The notes beneath the pieces are model-generated. The model did not search any database and had not been told where the DNA came from. It saw only the letters and a list, made by a program, of their open reading frames with translations. Below, in pieces: positions 6,619-13,031 of a stretch of DNA of 13,031 nt. Numbering within the stretch: the stretch's first letter is position 1; every line of letters starts with the position of its first letter. The position numbers were made by a program, and so were the translations under genes. The DNA is from an uncultured Flavobacteriales bacterium (lineage in GTDB: Bacteria > Bacteroidota > Bacteroidia > Palsa-965), in NCBI GenBank assembly GCA_946478675.1, contig CAMLEF010000094.1, positions 1 through 13,031 of the forward strand, written 5' to 3'.

Positions 6619-9600
6619 ATGGCCGAATCACTCACAATATCACGAGAAGCTCCGTCGCAGCCGAGCATGAACTACGCGCTCCTCCGGGAGAAAGGCGTAG
6701 CGCGGCTGCAGCAGCTGGCAAGCAGCCTGTGGACGGATTACAATATTCACGACCCCGGAGTAACGATCCTCGAGGCGCTGGCGTATGCCATTACCGATCT
6801 CGGCTATCGTTCCTCGTACAAGATCCAGGACCTGCTCGCGCTGGCGCCGGGAGATACGACCGACATTAAGAATTTCTTCACGGCTTACGAGATCCTCACC
6901 AATCGCGCGCTGACGCCGGATGATTACCGCAAGCTGCTGATGGATGTGGAAGTCACCGATCCTTCGACCGGCGTCAAAGCGGGTGTGAAGAATGCGTGGC
7001 TGCTGAAAGCCTATCGTTCGGAAATTCCGTTCTACGTTCACCCTTCGGAAAACCTGCTGAGCTATTCTCCCGATCCGTCGATCCCGAACCAGGATTTTAT
7101 TCACCTGCGCGGATTGTACAACGTCATGCTCGAGCTGGATGAAAATTCCCGCTTCGGCGATATGAACGAAAGTTTCATGGAAGGCGTGATGACGATCGCC
7201 GACCAGGGAAGCATGGATCCGAAGCTGTTCGGAAAAAAGATCCTCATCGAAATCGATCTGCCGCGCTGGGATAATTCTGCCGTCGACTGGTCCGATCAGT
7301 CGTCGATTCGCAGCAAGATCAATAAGAAAGTCACGCTCGACTTTTCGGAATTTCCGTCCAATTACATTTTCTTTTACACCGTTGCTGTTGCCGACGGACA
7401 GATCAGCTTTTCACTGACTTGCGGTATCGATACGGACGGTGACGGCATTGCGAATACCAACTTTTCTCCGGCTGCGCTTGCCGAGCTGGAGTCGCAGGTG
7501 AATGCATTCCTCTACGATGTAACGACGGGACTGGTCGCGGAATACCAGCGCAAGATCCACCTGACGCTGCAGCTCATTGCCGAGGTGCGCAAAACGCTCA
7601 TGGCGAACCGCAACCTCTGCGAAGATTTTCTCGCGCTCAACGCGGTGAAGGTCGAAGAGATTGCGCTCTGCGGAGATATTGACGTGGAGAACGGCGCCGA
7701 CATCGAAGAAGTGCTGGCGAACATTTACCACGAGATCGGGAAATTCCTTTCGTACACCGTCTATTTCCATACGCTGGACGAGATGATGGCGAAAGGAAAA
7801 ACGCCGGATGAAATTTTTCTCGGCCCCCGTTTGAAGCACGGTTTTATCGATGATGAAGAGCTCGCGAAAGCGAAAGCACGTGATACCATCCACGTTTCCG
7901 ATCTCTACCAGATCATCATGGATGTGCCCGGCGTGCAGTCGGTGAAAAATTTACAGATCGCGAATATTCCCGAAGATGCGGGCGACAACATCCCGACGAA
8001 AAGCGTCAAGTGGTGCCTCGAGCTGGCGGTCGACAAATTCTACGTGCCGCGGCTGAGTGTCGATCGTTCGAACATTACGTTCTACAAAGACGTATTGCCG
8101 TTCGAGCCGCAGAAAGTGGAAGTGCTCGAGCGACTGGCTGCGCTGAAAGCAACCGACCGTTTGCAGCGACTGGAAAATCCCGTGCTCGATCTGCCGGTCC
8201 CGCAGGGCGAATACAAAGAGCTCGATACGTACGTCAGCGTGCAGGAAGAATTTCCGCTCGTGTACGGCATCGGTGAAGTCGGGCTGCCCGACAGCGCTTC
8301 CGATCTGCGCAAGGCACAGGCGCACCAGCTGAAAGGTTACCTGCTGTTTTTCGATCAGCTGCTGGCCAACTACCTCACGCAGCTCTCGCACGTGAAAGAA
8401 TTGTTCTCAATGAACGAAGCGCGCGACGTCAACGGCAACTTCGTCATCGGTCGCACCTACTACACGCAAACGCTGCTGGAGATCATCCCGCATGCCACCG
8501 ACCTGTATTATGCACCGACGGCGGCGCAGGACCAGGCGAATCTCGATCTGCTCGCGGAAGACAAAACACTTTTCGAAGATCGCCGCAACCGTTTTCTCGA
8601 TCACCTGCTCGCGCGTTTTGCCGAATCGTTCGCCGATTACGCGTTGCTGACGTATCGCATCGACGGACCGAAAGCGCCGGACGAGCTCATCGAAGACAAG
8701 CTGCGTTTCCTGAATTCCTATCCGGAGCTCAGCTACGGCCGCGCAGGCGCCATGGATTATACCGACACAGCTGCGATCTGGAACGTCGACAATGTTTCCG
8801 GTCTCGAAAAGCGCGTGTCGCTGCTCACCGGCATCGATCCGTACGATCCGCTCGATCTCGTTTTCAGCGCGATCATCCAGGTCAACGATCTCGGTTCGAC
8901 GTATTCATTCACGATCAACCGGATGAGCACGTACAATGCGCTGATGAATTCCGTCGATACGTATGCCACGCAGGCGGAAGCCATCATTGCTGCCGAACGC
9001 GCGATCAACGCAGGGCTGTTCATTGAAAATTATTTCTACTTCGATACGAACGGTGATCACGAAACGCCGGTCGATCCGCAGAACCCGCCCCTGTTGACGA
9101 CGTTCTTCTACAAGCTCTACAGCGACGGTGTTCCGGTTGCCGTGAGCGTGCTGAATACGTTCGGCAGCATCAGCGCAGCGGAAACGGCGATCACGACGGA
9201 TACGATGCCTTCACTGCGGGAAGAATTCGAAACGATTTCCGCATCTAACCGGAAGAATCTCGATTGTACGCTGGAGACCTGGGTCGATATCCAGGTGAAT
9301 TACCCGGCGCCGGTGCCGCCCTGCCGCCAGGTTGCGGAGATCACGTATACGATCCACGATCAGCAGTCGAATCCCATTCTCGTTTACACGGCGGAGCTGA
9401 TGATCCGCGATAACGAAAGCAATACTGAATTCACCGAACGGGTAGAGGCGGAGAAGCACGACGTGTTCCTGCTGTTTGCGCAGGAAGCCGCGATTCGTGA
9501 TAATTACCGTCTCGAAACCGATCCCATCTCCAACGATTATTTCTTCTCCGTTCTCGATCATTGCGGCGATTCGATCGCTTCAAGCAGCGAGGTCAATTTC

Positions 9601-11106
9601 AATCAATCGCTCGCGACGTGGCTGAACGGAAAGACCGTTGAAGTGTTCGATCAGAACGGAACCGATCTCGGCAGTTTTGCGGGCATCACGACGACATCGA
9701 ACGAAGCGTTGATTTCGATTACGCTTGGCGCACCGGTGACGCTGACCGGCGGAAAGATCGTCGGCCAATTCTCCGACACGATCGCTTCGGCAGATGAAAG
9801 CCGCAAACAAATCGTCATTGCGTCGGACCTGCGCAGTCGTGTGAAGACCGGCGATACGGTGACGCTCACGTTCGACGGTGATGCCAATCCGTATACCGTG
9901 ACGCGCATTCGCCTGGTGGATTACGGCCTGACGAAGAAGACGGAGCTGACGCTGCTGGAAAATATTCCTGCGACGTTCGTCACCGCTGCGATCGACGGTT
10001 CCTTCTCATTGCCGATCGAGATCGTCGACAGCGCAATTTCCTTCCGTGTAGCCGGCGGCGTGGACCAGGCGGCGATCGAGGAGTTCATCGATTTCCTGCA
10101 AACGACTTTCCTCGGCCACGAAGGCTTTCACCTCATCGAGCACATTTTGCTTCGCCCGGTGGTGAAAGGAAAGAAACGTTTCGATCCCGCGACGAACACC
10201 ACGCTTTCGGATTCGCTTTCGGTCCAGGGAAATATTTATTACGTAAAAACACTTCCGATAGCGAGCGTTACGCCGGGAAGCGGAGTGTTTGAAGTTGCCG
10301 GCGACATTTCTTCAGAGCTGGTGCTGAACCAGCAGATCTCGGTGCGCAATTCGCCGCTGAACGATCGCCTCTACACGGTGCTCGGTACGTTCTACAACGG
10401 AACGAACACGGAGATCACGGTGTACGAAACGATCAGTGATGCCACGATTGCGGGCGACATCGCCTACACGCGCACGTTCCCCATTGACTCCATCGATCCG
10501 CCGATCCTGGCGCAGCCTTCGGTGATCAACATCGCGGCGAACCTCGGCACGGAGCTGCAGCCGGGAAATGTGATGATCATCAGCGGATCGGAGCTGGGCC
10601 GCAACGACGCGCGGTACACGATTCTTAGTGTCGTTGCCGGGGCAAGCTCAGCGATCACCATCGATAAAGTGGAAGTCGAATACAACGACAAGTTCCTCTC
10701 GGTGAACCAGCTTCCCGGTTGCGCGGACTGCCGTTACGAAGATCCGTATTCGTTCGTGGTGACGATCGTGATGCCGGCATGGCGCGGCCGTTTTGCGAAC
10801 ATGGCGTTCCGCGAATTCTTCGAGCGCACGTTACGTCTCGAGGCGCCGGCGCACGTGGTGCTCAACATCTGCTGGGTCAGCTGCGATCATATGGGCCGGT
10901 TCGAATCGGCTTACCGCAACTGGCTGGTGGAGCATGCGCGCAGCGAACGCAACGTCTTCGATTACGCGATCACGCAGAACACACTCATTGATGTGCTGCT
11001 GCAGCTGCGCACGGTTTTCCCGAAAGGAACGCTGCACAATTGCGAGCAGGACAACAACCTCAGAAATTCTATCATTCTTAATAAAACCGCATTAGGTACC
11101 ATCTAA
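6619..11106 (+). CDS. Giant second baseplate wedge protein (Afp12/gp7-like)
   Basis: This 1495-residue protein probably forms the outer or second arm of the baseplate wedge and may anchor fibres (Afp12/gp7 role). Residues 40-64 contain DYNIHDPGVTILEALAYAIT followed by DLGYR, a hallmark of tail baseplate proteins. LTPDDYRKLLMDVE (98-111) and SDLYQIIMDVPGVQSVKNLQ (427-446) look like two versions of the baseplate-J 'DYxxL..xPGVxxV' module. YLLFFDQLLANYLTQLSHVK (about 574-593) and LLARFAESFADYALL (662-676) are conserved blocks. Residues about 755-950 hold alpha/beta modules, and about 1050-1357 hold beta-rich repeats, two of them a clear duplication. The C-terminus returns to conserved sequence: DPYSFVVTIVMPAWRGRF at 1375-1392 and EAPAHVVLNICWV at 1408-1420. 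Afp12 is roughly 950 residues from memory, so this protein is much longer, mostly through the inserted modules. Assignment to the wedge is good; equivalence to Afp12 specifically is inference. Confidence 0.85.
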   Translation: MAESLTISREAPSQPSMNYALLREKGVARLQQLASSLWTDYNIHDPGVTILEALAYAITDLGYRSSYKIQDLLALAPGDTTDIKNFFTAYEILTNRALTPDDYRKLLMDVEVTDPSTGVKAGVKNAWLLKAYRSEIPFYVHPSENLLSYSPDPSIPNQDFIHLRGLYNVMLELDENSRFGDMNESFMEGVMTIADQGSMDPKLFGKKILIEIDLPRWDNSAVDWSDQSSIRSKINKKVTLDFSEFPSNYIFFYTVAVADGQISFSLTCGIDTDGDGIANTNFSPAALAELESQVNAFLYDVTTGLVAEYQRKIHLTLQLIAEVRKTLMANRNLCEDFLALNAVKVEEIALCGDIDVENGADIEEVLANIYHEIGKFLSYTVYFHTLDEMMAKGKTPDEIFLGPRLKHGFIDDEELAKAKARDTIHVSDLYQIIMDVPGVQSVKNLQIANIPEDAGDNIPTKSVKWCLELAVDKFYVPRLSVDRSNITFYKDVLPFEPQKVEVLERLAALKATDRLQRLENPVLDLPVPQGEYKELDTYVSVQEEFPLVYGIGEVGLPDSASDLRKAQAHQLKGYLLFFDQLLANYLTQLSHVKELFSMNEARDVNGNFVIGRTYYTQTLLEIIPHATDLYYAPTAAQDQANLDLLAEDKTLFEDRRNRFLDHLLARFAESFADYALLTYRIDGPKAPDELIEDKLRFLNSYPELSYGRAGAMDYTDTAAIWNVDNVSGLEKRVSLLTGIDPYDPLDLVFSAIIQVNDLGSTYSFTINRMSTYNALMNSVDTYATQAEAIIAAERAINAGLFIENYFYFDTNGDHETPVDPQNPPLLTTFFYKLYSDGVPVAVSVLNTFGSISAAETAITTDTMPSLREEFETISASNRKNLDCTLETWVDIQVNYPAPVPPCRQVAEITYTIHDQQSNPILVYTAELMIRDNESNTEFTERVEAEKHDVFLLFAQEAAIRDNYRLETDPISNDYFFSVLDHCGDSIASSSEVNFNQSLATWLNGKTVEVFDQNGTDLGSFAGITTTSNEALISITLGAPVTLTGGKIVGQFSDTIASADESRKQIVIASDLRSRVKTGDTVTLTFDGDANPYTVTRIRLVDYGLTKKTELTLLENIPATFVTAAIDGSFSLPIEIVDSAISFRVAGGVDQAAIEEFIDFLQTTFLGHEGFHLIEHILLRPVVKGKKRFDPATNTTLSDSLSVQGNIYYVKTLPIASVTPGSGVFEVAGDISSELVLNQQISVRNSPLNDRLYTVLGTFYNGTNTEITVYETISDATIAGDIAYTRTFPIDSIDPPILAQPSVINIAANLGTELQPGNVMIISGSELGRNDARYTILSVVAGASSAITIDKVEVEYNDKFLSVNQLPGCADCRYEDPYSFVVTIVMPAWRGRFANMAFREFFERTLRLEAPAHVVLNICWVSCDHMGRFESAYRNWLVEHARSERNVFDYAITQNTLIDVLLQLRTVFPKGTLHNCEQDNNLRNSIILNKTALGTI
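10240..10689 (+). repeat. Tandem duplication of a 75-residue beta domain inside the giant wedge protein
   Basis: Residues 1208-1282 and 1283-1357 of the wedge protein align end to end. YVKTLPIASVTP matches YTRTFPIDSIDP, VFEVAGDISSELVLNQQISV matches VINIAANLGTELQPGNVMII, and NDRLYTVLG matches NDARYTILS. The period is 225 bases. A more diverged copy probably precedes them at residues about 1051-1132 (IVIASDLRSRVKTGDTVTL, then PYTVTRIRLV). The pattern 'N-D-x-x-Y-T-(V/I)' with following 'T-x-I-T-(V/I)' strands is like small beta-sandwich decorations seen in phage tail proteins. Confidence 0.75.
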
Positions 11107-11119
11107 ACACGATATCCCA

Positions 11120-13031
11120 ATGAGTACGCAGACCTTTTTCCCAATATTCGCAGACAACCAGGTGCTGACCAGCTCACAGTTGAACGAGCTGAGAAATTTC
11201 CTTGATGAAGAGAACCGGCTGACGCGTGTCAACCTGATCGGCATGGGCGTGGGCGCCGGGCTCGACGTGAGCGCCAACCTGCGCGGACCTGCACTGGTAA
11301 GCATCAGCTGCGGCACGGGCGTAACGTCGGAAGGGTACCTGATCACGCTCGGCGATTGCACGACGGACCGCTATCGTCCGTATACGCTGCCGGTAGGTAC
11401 CATCTACGCGCCGTTCATGGACAATGCTTCCACGCAGGACGTGGCGCTGTATGAAATGCTGACGACGACGTCTCCGTCCGACCCGATGGAAGTGATGTAC
11501 GATCCGACTTTTCTCTCGGACAAAGTCGTGCTGCTCTTCATCGAATTTGCGGACATCGAATTCGATTCCTGTCTCGGCCGCAAGTGCGATGAGAACGGCC
11601 TCGAACGTTCCGTCACGCTGCGCAAGCTGCTGGTGAGCAAGCTCGATTACGACAATAAGATCCTGCCGCGCACGTACGGCACGCTGCCCGATCCGCTTTT
11701 CGAAGCGAAATACAGCCTGAGCGACATCTTCATGCGCCGCGTGCTGTTCGATCCCGCGCAGCCGCCGAGCCAGACGTACATGGATTTTTCTGCCGCCTAC
11801 GCCAATGCATTCCGCACGGATATTTTTCCGAACCTCATCGCGCAGCTGAACCTGACGTACACGGTTTACCAGCCGATCCTCGAACCGCTGTACAGCGAGA
11901 ACCCGTTCCAGGAAGCCGACATCCTCACGTCGATCAACACGTGGATGAGCTATCTCAACGGCACGCAGATCGGTTCCGCGCCGCCGTATTTCGGCATCCA
12001 GTATTTCTATGATTTTGTGAAAGACCTCATCCTCGCTTACGATGAGTTCTGCAAATCGGCATTCGAGCTCGCGTCGATGTGCTGCATGAACAGCGTGCTC
12101 TTCCCGCGTCACCTCGCGCTCGGGGAAGCAACCGGCAACGGTGAATGCGGCCCGACGCCGTATCGCCAGGAGTTCATCTTCTCGCGCGTGCAGGAAGGAC
12201 AAAAGCCGCTGCTCGACCGTACGCTGATGCTGCACAAGCGGATCGTGCTCATGCTGCGCAGCTTCGAGTTCGACCTCATCAACAACCCGACGCCGGCCAA
12301 CGTGATCACTTACGCAACACCGAGCTTCGAGAAACGGAGCATGCTCAGCGATCGCGCTATTCCGTATTACTACGACATCAACAATACGTTCCCGTATAAC
12401 CTGTTCGGCGGAATTCTTTACGATACGCTTTCCCGCAACTGGAATTTCGATCTCGTGCGCAAATGCCGGACGGAAAACGGTATCGTACAGGTGCTCGCAT
12501 ACGACAACCAGGACCCGAACCAGCTCAGCGACCAGGGGCCGATCAAAACGCCGCTGTATTACAATCTCGATCCGTACAATTTCTTCCTGATCGAAGGCGT
12601 GCTGCGCAAGAATTACGTGACGGCGCTGAACGAGGTGAATACGATCCGCACCCGTTTCGATCTTCCGTTCAACGTGATTGCGCTGCGCCTGCAGGGTGAG
12701 CCGTTCGACGCGATCGAAGACCGCTGCAATTTCGAAGACCTGCGCACGCAGTATTCCACGGTCCGTTCGCAGCTGCAGTGCATGGCGGCGGAGATCTGCT
12801 CACGCGTGAACCTGGAGATCAATCAAAGCTCGTTCATCAACAGCTTCATCAACGACGCGAATTCGGTGACCGGCAATACTTCCGTCGCCTTCAACCCGAC
12901 GCCGCTGGTGCTGCAGATCGCCCCGGGCGCCGAAGTGCTCATCAACAGCGGCCTCGGTGGCTCAGTGCTGCCGCCGCTGGATCCGGGAAAAACGGTCATC
13001 GGCGTCGACACCAACGTGCTGGATCCCGTCC
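11120..13031 (+). CDS. Large CIS-locus protein of unknown function, 3' end missing
   Basis: The frame is open from ATG 11120 to the window edge, giving at least 637 residues with no stop. It begins FFPIFADNQVLTSSQLNELR (6-25), then NFLDEENRLTRVNLIGMGVG (26-45) and AGLDV. I recall this start from proteins encoded after the baseplate genes of Bacteroidota CIS loci, but no function has been assigned that I know of. After this start come a Gly/Val-rich beta stretch (about 55-80), long helical parts with many aromatic residues (about 240-330, including FELASMCCMNSVLF), and a region rich in Asn, Asp and Tyr (about 400-480). No catalytic motif, signal peptide or membrane span is evident, so a structural role fits best, such as a baseplate periphery, fibre adaptor or cage-like part. 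It starts 13 bases after the giant wedge gene. Coding is certain; function is unknown. An effector role cannot be excluded but nothing supports it. Confidence 0.8.
   Translation, partial: MSTQTFFPIFADNQVLTSSQLNELRNFLDEENRLTRVNLIGMGVGAGLDVSANLRGPALVSISCGTGVTSEGYLITLGDCTTDRYRPYTLPVGTIYAPFMDNASTQDVALYEMLTTTSPSDPMEVMYDPTFLSDKVVLLFIEFADIEFDSCLGRKCDENGLERSVTLRKLLVSKLDYDNKILPRTYGTLPDPLFEAKYSLSDIFMRRVLFDPAQPPSQTYMDFSAAYANAFRTDIFPNLIAQLNLTYTVYQPILEPLYSENPFQEADILTSINTWMSYLNGTQIGSAPPYFGIQYFYDFVKDLILAYDEFCKSAFELASMCCMNSVLFPRHLALGEATGNGECGPTPYRQEFIFSRVQEGQKPLLDRTLMLHKRIVLMLRSFEFDLINNPTPANVITYATPSFEKRSMLSDRAIPYYYDINNTFPYNLFGGILYDTLSRNWNFDLVRKCRTENGIVQVLAYDNQDPNQLSDQGPIKTPLYYNLDPYNFFLIEGVLRKNYVTALNEVNTIRTRFDLPFNVIALRLQGEPFDAIEDRCNFEDLRTQYSTVRSQLQCMAAEICSRVNLEINQSSFINSFINDANSVTGNTSVAFNPTPLVLQIAPGAEVLINSGLGGSVLPPLDPGKTVIGVDTNVLDPV

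Noticed and set aside
6570..6869. A 99-codon frame overlapping the end of the small gene and the start of the giant wedge gene
   Set aside because: It overlaps two better-supported genes in another frame and its translation is Arg/Gly/Ala-rich without any family pattern.
11174..12235. Antisense open frame of 353 codons opposite the last gene
   Set aside because: Same codon-bias effect. It has Arg/Glu/His-rich low-complexity composition and no start context, and the sense strand has a clear CIS-locus protein.
1..13031. Toxin cargo, immunity genes, tRNA, insertion sequences or CRISPR arrays
   Set aside because: I looked for these on both strands and saw none. The spike and tip proteins carry no C-terminal effector extension, and nearly every base lies inside a structural gene.

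Overview
The window is a stretch of one densely packed, single-strand (+) operon that encodes the spike and baseplate end of a phage-tail-like contractile injection system (CIS). The recognisable parts resemble the Afp/PVC/MAC type of extracellular CIS (eCIS) and related Bacteroidota systems. The host is most likely a Bacteroidota member with moderately high GC. Three things point that way: gaps between genes are short and A/T-rich with no clear Shine-Dalgarno sequences; the fibre has G-x-V-G-I-G-type repeats and an N-terminus of a kind I associate with Bacteroidota fibre proteins; and the last gene starts with a domain I remember only from Bacteroidota CIS loci. This host call is inference from memory of families, not from a search.

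Layout, left to right: (1) <1-685, the 3' part of a VgrG/gp5-like spike (Afp8-like), with an OB fold followed by a beta-helix. (2) 698-967, a small PAAR-like spike tip with no Cys or His at all. (3) 973-1404, a gp25-like wedge protein carrying the EPR motif (Afp9/TssE-like). (4) 1401-4646, a baseplate J/gp6-like wedge protein (Afp11-like) that overlaps gene 3 by ATGA and ends in an acidic tail with three Cys. (5) 4665-6389, a fibre-like protein with five spaced G-I-(G/N) repeats and a C-terminal coiled-coil heptad stretch. (6) 6416-6604, a 62-residue helical protein of the kind found near tail-fibre genes. (7) 6619-11106, a 1495-residue second wedge protein (Afp12/gp7-like) expanded by inserted beta-rich modules, two of them a clear 75-residue tandem duplication. 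(8) 11120->13031, a large protein of unknown biochemical role, cut by the window edge.

Gaps are 12, 5, -4, 18, 26, 14 and 13 bases, so the genes are probably one transcript. Together they should build the central spike, its tip, the wedge ring around it and a target-binding fibre. Sheath, inner tube, LysM hub, AAA+ ATPase, tail terminator and any toxin cargo are not in the window and would be expected outside it. No RNA genes, mobile elements, CRISPR arrays, convincing promoters or terminators are visible.

The most interesting points are the PAAR-like tip lacking every usual zinc ligand, the modular growth of the giant wedge protein, the fibre plus small-protein cassette placed between the two wedge genes, and the uncharacterised last gene.
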